Below the pieces are notes generated by a model. The model was not told the origin of the DNA. It did no database searches and was given only the letters and a program-made list of their open reading frames with translations. A DNA stretch of 64,000 nt, taken from the NCBI RefSeq assembly GCF_001641285.1, contig NZ_CP014841.1, positions 2,542,001 to 2,606,000 of the forward strand. Direction: 5' to 3'. The translations under genes and the position numbers were made by a program. Each line of letters starts with the position of its first letter. Within the stretch, counting starts at the first letter, position 1. Below are positions 1-9,744 of the stretch, in pieces. The stretch is from Dyella thiooxydans (GTDB lineage: Bacteria > Pseudomonadota > Gammaproteobacteria > Xanthomonadales > Rhodanobacteraceae).

Positions 1-659
1 CTGCCGTCACCGGTGTGCTGCTGCTCGGTTTCGGCAACGGACTGGTGTGCTTCGCCGAGCAGCGGGTGAGCTCGGGCATCGCCGCCGTGGCGGTGGCGAG
101 CATGCCCTTGTTCGCCGCCCTGTTCGCCGGACTCTACGGCCAGTGGTCGACCCGCCGCGAGACGGTCGGACTGCTGGTGGGTTTCGTCGGCGTGATCGTC
201 CTCAACCTGGGCAGCGGGCTATCCGGCTCGCGTCTCGGCGCAGTGGCGCTGCTCGCTGCAGCGATGTGCTGGGCCTTCGGCTCGGCATGGAGCAAGCGGC
301 AGGACATGCCTGCCGGCCCGATGAACACCGCAGCGCAGATGCTGTGCGCCAGCCTCGCCCTGCTCGCGGTCGGCTTCGGCAGCGGCGAACGGCTGCCACC
401 CCATCCCACCTGGCACGCCACCGCGGCGCTGATCTACCTGGCGGTGTTCGGCTCGATCATCGCCTTCAGCGCCTACCTCTACGTGCTGCGCCATGCCCGC
501 CCGGCGTTGGCCACCAGCTACGCCTATGTCAATCCGCCGGTCGCCGTGCTGTTCGGCGTGCTGCTCGCAGGCGAGCACGTCGGCCCGTTCGACCTGGCCG
601 GCATGGCGGTGATCCTGCTCGGCGTCGCGGTGATCACCCTGTCGCGGCAGCGGCGATGA
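1..659 (+). CDS. EamA/DMT-family transporter, 5' end cut by the window
   Basis: Inner-membrane drug/metabolite transporter; the substrate cannot be read from the sequence. The frame is already open at base 3, so the first visible in-frame GTG (15) is probably internal and the gene begins upstream. The visible ~218 residues are a run of hydrophobic helices separated by short loops, with the late EamA-half pattern (SYAYVNPPVAVLFGV followed by LLAGE) and a short basic C-terminus (LSRQRR). This fits the last seven or so of the usual ten helices. The next gene runs on the other strand and the 110 bases after the stop show no clear terminator. EamA membership is confident; direction and solute are unknown. 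Confidence 0.85.
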   Translation, partial: AVTGVLLLGFGNGLVCFAEQRVSSGIAAVAVASMPLFAALFAGLYGQWSTRRETVGLLVGFVGVIVLNLGSGLSGSRLGAVALLAAAMCWAFGSAWSKRQDMPAGPMNTAAQMLCASLALLAVGFGSGERLPPHPTWHATAALIYLAVFGSIIAFSAYLYVLRHARPALATSYAYVNPPVAVLFGVLLAGEHVGPFDLAGMAVILLGVAVITLSRQRR

Positions 660-769
660 CATTTCGCCGCTGGCGGCAGCGAGCAGGCAGCGTCCGGAGG
701 CGCAGAGGGAAGGGGCATGAAGGCGGGCGACGCACCGCGAACCCCTTCACTCCATGCCTCACTCCCGCC

Positions 770-2092
770 CTAGAGTTCCCGCAACGCCGTGCTCACCGGC
801 AGACGCGCGGCGCGCACGGCAGGAAACAGTCCTCCGACCAGGCCGATCGCCAGCGCCCATTTGATGCCGGTCCACAGCAGCTGCGGCGATACCTTGAACT
901 GGAACACCACCTGGCTGAAGTTTGAGCCCAGGGTCGATGCGGTGTAGCCGTTGAAGATCAGCCAGGTGACGAACCCGCCGAGCACGCCGCCGAGCAGCGC
1001 CAGCAGCATCGTCTCCAGCAGCACCGACACCACCACCGGCACGCCGCGGAAGCCGATCGCGCGCAGCGTGGCGATCTCTCGCGCCCGTGCGGCGACAGCG
1101 GCGAACATGGTGTTGAGCGCACCGAAGATCGCGCCGATCGCCATGATCACACCCACCGTGATGCCGACCACGCGAATCACCTTGGTCAATCCCTCGGACT
1201 GCTTGGCGTAATAGTCCCGGGTCGTGCTCACGTCCACCTTCAGGCGCGGATCGCCGACCAAGGCCGACTTGAAGGTGTCGAACGCCTCCGGCGAGGTCAG
1301 CCGCACGGTCACCGACTGTGCGCTCGATCCGCGGCGGTAGGTCGAGGCGACGGTCTGGCGGTCGCCCCAGAGTTCCGAATCGTGCGAATCGCCGGAGGCG
1401 AATTCGCCGACCACGGTCCAGTTCTGCCCTGCCAGACGGATCTGCTTGCCGACCTCCAGTCCGGCGAACTGGCGCAGCGCACCCTGCCCCACCACCAGCT
1501 CGCGCAGGCCGGGCTTGAAGCGTCGACCGGCGAGGATCTTCACGTTCGGCCGCAGCGTCCAGGCCGCGTCGTCGACGCCCCGGATCTGCACATTGGCATC
1601 GACGGTGGGGTCGCTTTTCTTCGGCAGGTTGGCGACCACCGAGATCTCCGCCGAGGCCACCGGCTTGCCGTCGGGCGTCTTGGCCACGCCCGGCGCCTGC
1701 TCGATCACGTCGATATTGTCGCGTTCCAGCACCGAGTTGAGCTCGGCGGCCGAACCGCCGCGCAGCACGATGGCGGTGTCATCGCTGCCGGTCTGCGCCA
1801 GGGTGGCGGCGAAGCCGTCGCCCATCGCCAGCATCGCCACCAGCACGCCGACCACACCGGCGATGCCGATCACGATCACCGATGAGGCACCCAGGCGCTG
1901 GCCCAGCGTGCTGATGCCCACACGGGTCACCGAGAGGGTCTGTCGGCCGCGCCGGAAAAACACCAGCCACAGGATCAGCAGTACCGCCAGCACACCGACG
2001 GCCGCCATCGACAGCCGGGTCCAGACGCCCAGCACCACGGCCAGCAACACCAGCAGGCCGAGGTTGCCGAGGAAGGAAAGGAATTTCTTCAT
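770..2092 (-). CDS. ABC transporter permease, MacB/FtsX type (second permease)
   Basis: Inner-membrane subunit of a MacB-like exporter, 440 residues. The N-terminus (MKKFLSFLGN) has two hydrophobic segments before a third at about residues 70-95. A large periplasmic MacB core domain follows (about 100-290), then three C-terminal FtsX helices containing ARAREIATLRAIGF, typical of this family. I start it at ATG 2092, 13 bases after the stop of the preceding permease and behind a GAGGAGA ribosome site; an open frame reaches 2125 but would overlap that gene. It is the last gene of a four-gene operon (adaptor, ATPase, permease, permease). Having two different FtsX permeases suggests a heterodimeric membrane part. 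Substrate unknown. Confidence 0.9.
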   Translation of the reverse strand: MKKFLSFLGNLGLLVLLAVVLGVWTRLSMAAVGVLAVLLILWLVFFRRGRQTLSVTRVGISTLGQRLGASSVIVIGIAGVVGVLVAMLAMGDGFAATLAQTGSDDTAIVLRGGSAAELNSVLERDNIDVIEQAPGVAKTPDGKPVASAEISVVANLPKKSDPTVDANVQIRGVDDAAWTLRPNVKILAGRRFKPGLRELVVGQGALRQFAGLEVGKQIRLAGQNWTVVGEFASGDSHDSELWGDRQTVASTYRRGSSAQSVTVRLTSPEAFDTFKSALVGDPRLKVDVSTTRDYYAKQSEGLTKVIRVVGITVGVIMAIGAIFGALNTMFAAVAARAREIATLRAIGFRGVPVVVSVLLETMLLALLGGVLGGFVTWLIFNGYTASTLGSNFSQVVFQFKVSPQLLWTGIKWALAIGLVGGLFPAVRAARLPVSTALREL

Positions 2093-2105
2093 GACGGGAT
2101 TCTCC

Positions 2106-3269
2106 TCAGCGGCCCGCGAGGGCATCGACGATGTTCAGGCGCATCGCGCGCAGCGACGGCAACGCGCCGACCACCAGCCCGATCAGCACCATCAGGCCCA
2201 CGCCCAGCGCCCAGCTGCCCGCGCCCACCGGCGGCAGGTTGACCATGCCGCCGCTGCCCTTGCTCACCGCGGGCGCCAGCACCGAGGCGATGCCCAGGCC
2301 GATCACCCCGCCGAACACCAGCAGCAGCACCGACTCGGCCAGCACCATGCCCAGCACGCCGCGGCTGGAAAAGCCGATCGTCTTCAGCACCGCCAGCTCG
2401 GAGGTGCGTTCGCGTACCGCCTGCGCCATGGTGTTGCCGGTCAGCAGCAGCAGGGTGAAGAACACCGCGCCCATGATCGCCGTGACGATCAGGCCGATGT
2501 CGCCGAGCTGCTTGGCGAACGAGGCGCTGAACGCCTGCTCGGTCTGCGACTTGGTCTCGTGATCGGAGTTGGCCGAAATCGCATCGATTGCCTTGGCCAC
2601 CCGGTCGGCATCATCGGGGCTGGCGAGGCGGTCGATGTACCAGCCCACCTCATGGCGGGCATACAGGTTGGCCTCGTCGAAGTACTTCCAGTGCAGCAGG
2701 AACAACTGGTCCATGCCATTGGCCGCGCCCTTGCCCAGGCTGTAGATGCCGACGATGTCGAACTGCCAGGTCTTGTCGCCGTTCTTCTGCGGAAAGATGG
2801 TGGACTGCAGCGGAATCTTGTCGCCGACCTTCCAGCCGTACTTCTTCGCCAGCAGCGGCCCGATCACCACGCCGGTGCGAGTGTCGTCGAACGCCTTGCG
2901 CTGCTCGGGCGACAGCTCGATTTCCGGGTAGACGTCGAGGTAATTCGGGCTGACCGCATAGCTGAAGACGAAGTTCTTCGGGTCCTGGTAGATGCCGCCG
3001 AACCAGTTCGCATACGCGACGTCGCGCACGCCCGGCACCGTGGCGATGCGCGCCTGCAGCGCCTGCGGCAGCGACTGGATGATCGAGTAGCGCGAGGAGG
3101 TGATCAGCCGGTCCACGCCGGCGATGCTCTTGCTGCCGCTGTCGAACGTGGTGCGCACGGCATCGAGCATGCCGAACAGCAGGAACGCGGTGATGATCGA
3201 CACCAGGGTCAGGAAGGTACGGGTCTTGCGCCGGAACAGCGCCGCCCAGACCAGATGGAAGTATTTCAT
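2106..3269 (-). CDS. ABC transporter permease, MacB/FtsX type (first permease)
   Basis: Inner-membrane permease of the same exporter, 387 residues. It starts MKYFHLVWAALFRRKTRTF, has one N-terminal helix (about 20-40), a periplasmic core domain (about 45-260), and three C-terminal helices with the FtsX pattern ERTSELAVLKTIGFS. A near-consensus ribosome site (AGGAGG) lies 7 bases before ATG 3269. The same frame stays open upstream to about 4028, but that part lies antisense-frame over the ATPase gene and is rejected. It lies 11 bases after the ATPase gene. It pairs with the permease at 770-2092; their sequences are clearly related but not near-identical. Confidence 0.92.
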   Translation of the reverse strand: MKYFHLVWAALFRRKTRTFLTLVSIITAFLLFGMLDAVRTTFDSGSKSIAGVDRLITSSRYSIIQSLPQALQARIATVPGVRDVAYANWFGGIYQDPKNFVFSYAVSPNYLDVYPEIELSPEQRKAFDDTRTGVVIGPLLAKKYGWKVGDKIPLQSTIFPQKNGDKTWQFDIVGIYSLGKGAANGMDQLFLLHWKYFDEANLYARHEVGWYIDRLASPDDADRVAKAIDAISANSDHETKSQTEQAFSASFAKQLGDIGLIVTAIMGAVFFTLLLLTGNTMAQAVRERTSELAVLKTIGFSSRGVLGMVLAESVLLLVFGGVIGLGIASVLAPAVSKGSGGMVNLPPVGAGSWALGVGLMVLIGLVVGALPSLRAMRLNIVDALAGR

Positions 3270-3280
3270 CGCCGCCTCCT

Positions 3281-3967
<687 letters not shown>

Positions 3968-4045
3968 CTGGGTTCTCCCGGCAATCCTTAAGTGTCTGTC
4001 CGATGCGGCCGGCGCGGCCGCGATGCACGGCGGTCGACGCGCGAC

Positions 4046-5281
4046 TCAGTGCGCGTCCGTCGCCTTCTCTACCTTCGTCCCGTCATCGAGCGAGGCCGGT
4101 GGCGCGACCACCACGCGGTCGCCCGCAGCCACACCCGCCGGCACGCGCACCATGTCGCTTCCCGCCGGTTGCGGATCCACCCGGTGCATCGCCGCGCGCC
4201 CCCCGCTGACCACGAACACCACGCGACGATGGTCGCGCTCGACGACCGCCGATGCAGGCAGCAGCACGCCCTGAAGCGCCTGTGCGGCCGGCGTGGCTTT
4301 CTTCTCCAGGAACGAGACGCGCACGCCCATGTCCGGGACGATGCGCGCGTCTTTCTTTTCCAGCGCGACGCGCACCTTCACCGTGGCCTTGCCGCGGTCG
4401 GCCGCCGGCACGATCGCGATCACGTGGGCCGGAATGGTCCAGTCCGGATAGGCGTCGAGCACCGCTTCGGCCGGCATCTCCGGCTGGACCCGGCCGATGT
4501 AGGCCTCGTTGACGTCGACGTCCACTTCCAGCGAGTCCATGTCGACGATCGTGCCCACGCCAGTACGGGTGAAGCCGCCGCCGGCCGACAGCGGCGAGAC
4601 GATCTCGCCGACCTGCGCGGCCTTCTCGGTGATGACGCCGTCGAACGGCGCGCGCACCACGGTGTAGTCGAAATTCACCTGCGCCTGCTTCGCCTGCGCG
4701 TCGGCGGCATCGGCGGCGAGGCGCTGCGCCGTGAGCTGCGCGCGGTAACTGGCGACCGCCGTCCTCGCCTGCTCGGCGGCCTGCTTCGACACCAGCCCGC
4801 GGGCGACCAGGGCATCCTGGCGAGCCGCGTCGGCCTGCGCCTGACGCAGCTCTGCAGCGGTCTGCCCGGCTTGGGCATGCGCGGCCCGGGCATTGGCGCG
4901 GGCGGCATCGAGACTCGCGCGGTAGGCACTGTCTTCCAGCCGCGCCAGCACCTGGCCCTTGTGGACGTGGTCGCCCTCTTCGATCAGCACCTCGGTCAGC
5001 GTGCCGGTGATCTGTGCCGACACCGTGGCCTGGCGGCGCGCGGTGACGTAACCGGTCGCCTGCAGCACCGCGCCGGACGCCTCCGCGGTCGAGGGCGCGA
5101 CGGCGGTGGCCAGCTTCACCTGCAATGGCCGCTGGTGCCACCAGAACAGGCCACCGGCTGCGGCCAGCAGGAGCAGTACGGCAAGCGCAATCCAGACCAT
5201 CCGACCGCCGGGGCCGGAGGGCTCCAGGTCCTTTGCCGCGCGGTCGATCTTCAGCTGGTTGAGCAGTTCGGTGTGATCCAC
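4046..5281 (-). CDS. HlyD-family periplasmic adaptor of an ABC efflux system
   Basis: Membrane-fusion protein linking the inner-membrane ABC permeases to an outer-membrane channel, 411 residues. An N-terminal cytoplasmic stretch of about 28 residues precedes a single helix (about 29-45). Then come a lipoyl half (VSAQITGTLTEVLIEEGDHV), an Ala/Gln-rich alpha-hairpin (about 115-200), the second lipoyl half (RAPFDGVITEKAAQVGEIV), and beta-barrel and membrane-proximal domains. The start is GTG 5281, with AGGGGA five bases before it. First gene of the exporter operon; 78 bases separate it from the ATPase. A perfect 14-bp palindrome at 5376-5389 lies upstream and could be an operator. Confidence 0.93.
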   Translation of the reverse strand: MDHTELLNQLKIDRAAKDLEPSGPGGRMVWIALAVLLLLAAAGGLFWWHQRPLQVKLATAVAPSTAEASGAVLQATGYVTARRQATVSAQITGTLTEVLIEEGDHVHKGQVLARLEDSAYRASLDAARANARAAHAQAGQTAAELRQAQADAARQDALVARGLVSKQAAEQARTAVASYRAQLTAQRLAADAADAQAKQAQVNFDYTVVRAPFDGVITEKAAQVGEIVSPLSAGGGFTRTGVGTIVDMDSLEVDVDVNEAYIGRVQPEMPAEAVLDAYPDWTIPAHVIAIVPAADRGKATVKVRVALEKKDARIVPDMGVRVSFLEKKATPAAQALQGVLLPASAVVERDHRRVVFVVSGGRAAMHRVDPQPAGSDMVRVPAGVAAGDRVVVAPPASLDDGTKVEKATDAH

Positions 5282-5375
5282 GAGTGTCCCCTGCCCGGCA
5301 GTGGCCGGTGCCTTGCGTTGAGCAGTGTGCTCGGGGCCAACGGCGCCCGGCAGCGGCCGGCATCAGGCATCGGGC

Positions 5376-5389
5376 GTGACAGCTGTCAC
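5376..5389. promoter_or_regulatory. Perfect 14-bp palindrome between divergent genes, candidate operator
   Basis: GTGACAGCTGTCAC is a perfect inverted repeat in the 141-base gap between the HlyD adaptor gene (minus) and the fumarylacetoacetase-family gene (plus), 34 bases before the latter's ATG. Its position suits a dimeric repressor site controlling one or both genes. No regulator gene lies next to it, so the binding protein is unknown. Confidence 0.4.
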
Positions 5390-5422
5390 TGCCCCGCGCC
5401 GCGCCTGCTAACCTTCCACGCC

Positions 5423-6109
5423 ATGGACTACGTCATCCCGCCCTCCCCGGTTTCCAGCCTCCCCGTCGCCGGCAGCCACGCGCGCTTCCCGGTGCGACGC
5501 ATCTTCTGCATCGGACGCAATTACGCCGAGCACGCGCGTGAAATGGGCGCGACGGTGGACAAGGACACGCCGCTGTTCTTCTGCAAGCCAGCCGATGCGC
5601 TGGTGACCGACGGCGCCGACGTACCTTTCCCGCAGGCGACGTCGGACCTGCACCACGAAGTGGAGATGGTGGTGGCGCTGGGCGATGGCGGCCGCGACCT
5701 GTCGCCGGAGCAGGCCGCCGCGCGGATCTGGGGTTACGGCGTCGGGCTGGACCTGACCCGCCGCGACCTGCAGGCGGTGGCCAAGGCGAAGAGCCACCCG
5801 TGGGACGTCGCCAAGGCCTTCGACCATTCCGCACCGGTGTCCGCGCTGATGCCGGCCGACGTCGCGACCGTCGCGCCAGGCACCGTGCTCCGGCTCGACG
5901 TGAACGGCACGCTGCGCCAGCACGCCACGCTGGGCGAGATGGTGCACAGCGTGCCGGAGATCCTGTCGGCGCTCTCGAAGCTGTTCGAGCTGAAGACCGG
6001 CGACCTGGTGTTCACCGGCACCCCGGCCGGCGTGGCCGCCCTGCAGCGTGGCGACCGCTTCCGCGCCGAACTGACCGGCGTGGCGGTGCTCGAGGGCCGG
6101 GTCGCCTGA
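5423..6109 (+). CDS. Fumarylacetoacetate hydrolase family protein
   Basis: Cytoplasmic metal-dependent enzyme of the FAH superfamily (acylpyruvate hydrolases, oxaloacetate decarboxylases and related enzymes), 228 residues. The family pattern is clear: [14 protein letters not shown] near residue 30, FFCKPADAL, acidic metal ligands in [25 protein letters not shown], and the C-terminal [12 protein letters not shown]. At this length it matches YcgM-type proteins rather than the longer eukaryotic FAH. I start it at ATG 5423; an open frame extends far upstream but only antisense to the adaptor gene. There is no pathway gene beside it, so the exact substrate is open. FAHD1-like acylpyruvase is the best guess. 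Confidence 0.9.
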   Translation: MDYVIPPSPVSSLPVAGSHARFPVRRIFCIGRNYAEHAREMGATVDKDTPLFFCKPADALVTDGADVPFPQATSDLHHEVEMVVALGDGGRDLSPEQAAARIWGYGVGLDLTRRDLQAVAKAKSHPWDVAKAFDHSAPVSALMPADVATVAPGTVLRLDVNGTLRQHATLGEMVHSVPEILSALSKLFELKTGDLVFTGTPAGVAALQRGDRFRAELTGVAVLEGRVA

Positions 6110-6188
6110 CGATGCGGTTGCTGTCCCCGGCCGCACCGCTGGGCTAGAGTCGCACGGTCATTCCACACACCCTCGGGAGGGGACGCCA

Positions 6189-6611
6189 ATGGGCATGCTG
6201 AAGGAGTTCAAGGAATTCGCCATGCGCGGCAACGTGATCGACCTCGCCGTCGGCGTGGTGATCGGCGGCGCGTTCGGGAAGATCGTGACCTCGCTGGTGA
6301 ACGACGTGATCATGCCGCCGATCGGCCTGCTCACCGGGGGCGTGGACTTCTCCGACCTGAAGGTCGTGCTCAAGGCGGCCGACAACTCCGACCCCGCGCA
6401 CAAGGTCGCCGAAGTGGCGATCAACTACGGCACCTTCGTCAACACGCTGATCCAGTTCCTGATCGTCGCCTTCGCGATCTTCATGGTGGTCAAGGCGATC
6501 AACCGTCTCAGCCGCAAGCAGGAGGAGGCCGCGCCGCCCGCCGCGCCGCCGGAGGACGTGGTGCTGCTGACCGAGATCCGCGACCTGCTGAAGAACCGCC
6601 CGCAGGGTTGA
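6189..6611 (+). CDS. mscL: Large-conductance mechanosensitive channel MscL
   Basis: Inner-membrane emergency valve that opens under hypo-osmotic tension; a homopentamer. At 140 residues it is close to the usual 136. The N-terminal amphipathic helix and first transmembrane helix are well kept ([20 protein letters not shown], then [20 protein letters not shown], the pore-lining gate). The second helix is at about 78-100 ([20 protein letters not shown]), followed by a charged Pro/Ala linker and the cytoplasmic bundle ([10 protein letters not shown]). A strong GGGAGGGGA ribosome site precedes ATG 6189. Single-gene unit; a GC-rich hairpin follows 7 bases after the stop. Confidence 0.98.
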   Translation: MGMLKEFKEFAMRGNVIDLAVGVVIGGAFGKIVTSLVNDVIMPPIGLLTGGVDFSDLKVVLKAADNSDPAHKVAEVAINYGTFVNTLIQFLIVAFAIFMVVKAINRLSRKQEEAAPPAAPPEDVVLLTEIRDLLKNRPQG

Positions 6612-6618
6612 TCGATCC

Positions 6619-6644
6619 GGGCGGCCGGCGCTGGCCGGCCGCCC
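6619..6644 (+). terminator. GC hairpin after mscL, possible terminator without U tract
   Basis: An 11-bp perfect stem (GGGCGGCCGGC / GCCGGCCGCCC) with a 4-base loop (GCTG) lies just after the mscL stop. No T-run follows, so it is not a classical intrinsic terminator. It may still stop or pause transcription, or protect the mRNA end. Confidence 0.5.
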
Positions 6645-6713
6645 ATGACTTCCGGCCTAAGCCGCGCCGCGCGTTGTCGGGATAATCGGGGTTTGCCCCC
6701 GGAGATCGCCCCG

Positions 6714-8156
6714 ATGCGCCGCACCCTGCTCACCCCGCTCGCCGCCGGCCTCGTGCTGGTCTGCGCCGCCGCCAGCGCGGCCGATGCGCCCACCGTGATT
6801 CCCGCGCAGGCGGTGAAGACGGCCGAGCAGCTGCGCGACCGTGCCATGCACGACGACACCGCCTACCGCATCGTCGAGGGTCTCACCACCGGGATCGGCC
6901 CGCGCCTCGCCGGCGGCCCGAACGACCAGCGTGCGCGCGACTGGGTGGTGGCGAAGATGAAGGCGCTGGGCTTCGACAAGGTCTGGACCGAGCCAGTGAG
7001 CTTCCCGCTGTGGGAGCGCCGCAGCGAGAGCGGCGCGATCGTCGCGCCGTTCCCGCAGAAGCTGGTGCTCACCGCGCTCGGCTACTCCCCGGCGACGCCG
7101 AAGGGCGGCCTGACCGCGCAGGTGATCGCGTTCCCCACCCTGGCCGCACTGAAGGCCGCCGACCCCGCCACGATCAAGGGCCGCATCGTCTATGTCGGCG
7201 CCCGCATGACCCGGCAGAAGGACGGCCACGACTACGCGATCGGCTCGGGCGTGCGCGTGGGCGGTCCGGTGATCGCGCAGGCCAAGGGCGCGGCCGGCTT
7301 CCTGCTGCGCTCGGCCGGCACCGACCCGCACAGCCGTGCGCCGCATACCGGCGTCACCGGCTTCACCGACCCGGCCAAGGCGATCCCCGCCGCGGCGCTG
7401 GCCGAACCCGACGCCGACCAGCTCGAGCGCGTGCTCGCCTACGGCAAGCCGGTCACCGTGACGATGGACCTGGACTGCGGCCTGGCCGGTACCTACACCG
7501 GCGCCAACGTGATCGGCGAGATCACCGGCCGCAAGCACCCCGAGCAGATCGTCGACATCGGCGGCCACCTGGACTCCTGGGATCCGGGCACCGGCGCGAT
7601 CGACGACGGCGCCGGCGTGGCGATCGCGATGGGCGCCGCCAAGCTGATCCACGACCTGCCGCGGCGCCCCGACCGCACCATCCGGGTGATCGCCTTCGCC
7701 AACGAGGAGATGGGCCTGTTCGGCGGCCGCGCCTACGCCGAGAAGCATGCTGCCGACGTCGCCCACCACGTGCTGGGCACCGAATCGGACTTCGGCGCCG
7801 GCCGCATCTGGCGCATGAGTGCCAGCGTCAAGCCGGAGGCGCGCGGCGCGATCGACCAGATCGCCAGGGTGCTGGCGCCGATCGGCGTGGCCTACGACGC
7901 GACCAAACCCGGTGGCGGCGGCTCGGACCTCTCGCAGATGCACGGCAAGGGCATGGCGGCACTGTCGCTGACCCAGGACGGCACCTACTACTTCGACTGG
8001 CACCACACCTCGGAAGACACGCTGGACAAGATCGACCCGCAGGACCTGGCGCAGAACGTGGCGGTCTACGCCGCCTACGCGTACATGGCGGCGCAGGCCA
8101 GGGGTGATTTCGGCTCGGCACCGGGCGCGTTCGCCCACGACGGCGCGGGCGAATAG
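6714..8156 (+). CDS. M28-family zinc metallopeptidase, exported
   Basis: Secreted or periplasmic aminopeptidase/carboxypeptidase-type enzyme, 480 residues. ATG 6714 follows GGAGA and opens a signal peptide (MRRTLLTPLAAGLVLVCAAA, cleavage near ASA-AD). After a PA-like inserted domain (about 130-260) come the M28 metal ligands and catalytic residues: HLDSWDPGTGAIDDGAG (about 289-305; His, Asp, bridging Asp), ANEEMGLFGG (catalytic Glu and ligand Glu), ESDFGAG (Asp), and HHTSEDTLDKID (final His). All expected ligands are present, so it should be active. This resembles plasma glutamate carboxypeptidase-like M28 enzymes common in Xanthomonadales. No functional partner is adjacent. Confidence 0.93.
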   Translation: MRRTLLTPLAAGLVLVCAAASAADAPTVIPAQAVKTAEQLRDRAMHDDTAYRIVEGLTTGIGPRLAGGPNDQRARDWVVAKMKALGFDKVWTEPVSFPLWERRSESGAIVAPFPQKLVLTALGYSPATPKGGLTAQVIAFPTLAALKAADPATIKGRIVYVGARMTRQKDGHDYAIGSGVRVGGPVIAQAKGAAGFLLRSAGTDPHSRAPHTGVTGFTDPAKAIPAAALAEPDADQLERVLAYGKPVTVTMDLDCGLAGTYTGANVIGEITGRKHPEQIVDIGGHLDSWDPGTGAIDDGAGVAIAMGAAKLIHDLPRRPDRTIRVIAFANEEMGLFGGRAYAEKHAADVAHHVLGTESDFGAGRIWRMSASVKPEARGAIDQIARVLAPIGVAYDATKPGGGGSDLSQMHGKGMAALSLTQDGTYYFDWHHTSEDTLDKIDPQDLAQNVAVYAAYAYMAAQARGDFGSAPGAFAHDGAGE

Positions 8157-8180
8157 GCCCGCGCCGCGGCGATGCAGGGC

Positions 8181-8576
8181 TCAGCGCACCGCGTGCAGCC
8201 CGGCGTCGACCAGCACCTTGGGGAAGCAGAACCGCTTCGTGCGCATGGTGATGGCCATCGGCACCAGCACCTCCCGCTCCACCCCGCCGATGCTGGCGCA
8301 GTCCGCGCCCTCGGGCAGATCGAAGTGGATGATGCGCTGGGTGTATTGCGGGCACACGTCGCCGCAGGGGAACTCGGCCACCACGGGGACACCGTGATAG
8401 CGGCCCAGCGGCACCGTGGTGTGCATCAGGGTGGCCTTGTCCCAGGGCTGCTTCGCATACGCCAGCAGCGCCGCGTCATCGAGCGTGCCGGGCGTCGCTG
8501 CCCGACCGGTGCAGGCACCGGCGGCGAGGGTCAGCAGCACCGCCGCCATGAGCTGTTTCGCGTGATGGTTGCGCAT
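8181..8576 (-). CDS. Small cysteine-containing putative lipoprotein, unknown function
   Basis: Not recognised. 131 residues, starting at ATG 8576 directly behind a GGAGGGAGGG purine run. The N-terminus is a signal peptide ([16 protein letters not shown]); the Cys in AGAC could be lipidated, though the lipobox lacks the usual Leu at -3. The mature part has four more cysteines: [19 protein letters not shown] and RFCFPK. The CxxxC pair suggests disulphides or a metal site in the periplasm. It stands alone between the convergent M28 peptidase gene and a MarR regulator read in the same direction. Likely real, given the ribosome site and signal peptide. Confidence 0.7.
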   Translation of the reverse strand: MRNHHAKQLMAAVLLTLAAGACTGRAATPGTLDDAALLAYAKQPWDKATLMHTTVPLGRYHGVPVVAEFPCGDVCPQYTQRIIHFDLPEGADCASIGGVEREVLVPMAITMRTKRFCFPKVLVDAGLHAVR

Positions 8577-8673
8577 CCCTCCCTCCCTTTTCGCAAAGAA
8601 GCAGCTTAAACCGCCGGCATGTGAAGGCGCCGCGGCGGTATCGGACCCGCGGCACGATCCGGCCGATGGTCCG

Positions 8674-9159
8674 CTACTCGTCCCCGTCGCCGATCGGCGC
8701 GGGGTCGTCTCCCTCGCCCGCCGCCTGGTCCAGCGCCTGCAGGTTGTCCTTGATGCGGGTGATCACGCCCAGCGCCTGGGCCAGCTCCTCACGGCTGATG
8801 CCCACGGTGGCATCCCGCCGCAGACCGAGGCCAATCTGCTCCATGTCGCCGATCACGCTCTTCGCCTGTTCGGTGGGATACAGCCGCCACGCGCGGCGAT
8901 CGCGCGGGTCCGGGCGCCGCTCGACGAAGCCGGCCGCCTGCAGGCGATCGATCACCCGCCCGACGGCAATCGGCTCCATTTCGAGGTATTCGGCCAGTTC
9001 GGTCTGGCGCAGCCCCTCGCGGTAATGGAGCATCTTGGTGGCGCGCCACTGCGCGCGCGTCAGGCCGAACCGCACGGCACGACGGTCGAAATGCTTGCGG
9101 AACAGCAGGGTGACGTCGTTGAGCAGGTAGCCGAACGGGAGATCTTCGGTTTTCGTCAT
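8674..9159 (-). CDS. MarR-family transcriptional regulator
   Basis: Dimeric winged-helix DNA-binding protein, 161 residues. The recognition region is [20 protein letters not shown] with the wing [16 protein letters not shown], the conserved MarR D-x-R-x(3) pattern. I start it at ATG 9159 ([13 protein letters not shown]); in-frame ATGs at 9186 and 9189 have no better ribosome site. Divergent from the macro-domain gene 64 bases away, so it may repress that gene, itself, or both, as is common for MarR proteins. The ligand is unknown. The C-terminus is acidic ([14 protein letters not shown]). Confidence 0.9.
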   Translation of the reverse strand: MTKTEDLPFGYLLNDVTLLFRKHFDRRAVRFGLTRAQWRATKMLHYREGLRQTELAEYLEMEPIAVGRVIDRLQAAGFVERRPDPRDRRAWRLYPTEQAKSVIGDMEQIGLGLRRDATVGISREELAQALGVITRIKDNLQALDQAAGEGDDPAPIGDGDE

Positions 9160-9222
9160 GTTTGCCGTGCACTCCGGACCAACCATCATGGGAGAGCATA
9201 CGTGCCCCATCTTGGACAGACC
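9160..9222. promoter_or_regulatory. Divergent MarR / macro-domain intergenic region
   Basis: A 63-base gap between two divergently read genes must hold both promoters and probably the MarR operator. I see no convincing long inverted repeat in it, and neither -10 box is clear. GGAGAG at 9191-9196 is a good ribosome site for a GTG start of the macro gene at 9202. Confidence 0.35.
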
Positions 9223-9744
9223 ATGACCCTGCGCAAGATCGTTGCCGATATCACCACCCTGGCCGTGGACGCCATCGTCAACGCGGCCAACCCCGGTCTG
9301 CTCGGCGGAGGCGGGGTCGACGGGGCGATCCACCGCGCGGCGGGACCGGCACTGCTCGCCGCCTGCCGGGCGCTGCCCGAGGTGTTGCCGGGCGTCCGCT
9401 GTCCGACCGGTGAGGCGGTGATCACCCCTGGCTTTGGGCTCCCTGCCCGCCACGTGATCCACACCGTCGGCCCGGTCTGGCGCGGCGGCCACGACGGCGA
9501 GCCGGCGCTGCTGGAACAATGCTACCGGCGCTCGCTGCAGCTGGCCCATGCCTACGGCCTGGACACCGTGGTGTTCCCGGCGATCAGCTGCGGGGTGTAT
9601 GGCTATCCGGCCGAGGCCGCAGCGGTGGTGGCCGTACGCAGCGTGCGCTCCGTGCTGGCCCGGCACCCGCACCTGGAGGTCATGCTGTGCGCACGCGACG
9701 CGGCGATGGGCGAGGTGCTTGCCCGCGCGATCAGCGGAGCTTGA
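9223..9744 (+). CDS. ymdB: Macro-domain protein, O-acetyl-ADP-ribose deacetylase (YmdB-like)
   Basis: Hydrolyses acyl-ADP-ribose esters; in E. coli the YmdB homologue also modulates RNase III. 173 residues, one macro domain over the whole length. Visible signatures: [20 protein letters not shown] (ADP-ribose binding loop, about 16-35), [30 protein letters not shown] and [12 protein letters not shown] (second ligand loop, about 125-136). Two starts are possible: ATG 9223 matches family length, while in-frame GTG 9202 has the better ribosome site (GGAGAG, five bases off) and adds seven residues. Divergent from MarR; its 3' end overlaps batD tail-to-tail by 14 bases. Confidence 0.92.
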   Translation: MTLRKIVADITTLAVDAIVNAANPGLLGGGGVDGAIHRAAGPALLAACRALPEVLPGVRCPTGEAVITPGFGLPARHVIHTVGPVWRGGHDGEPALLEQCYRRSLQLAHAYGLDTVVFPAISCGVYGYPAEAAAVVAVRSVRSVLARHPHLEVMLCARDAAMGEVLARAISGA

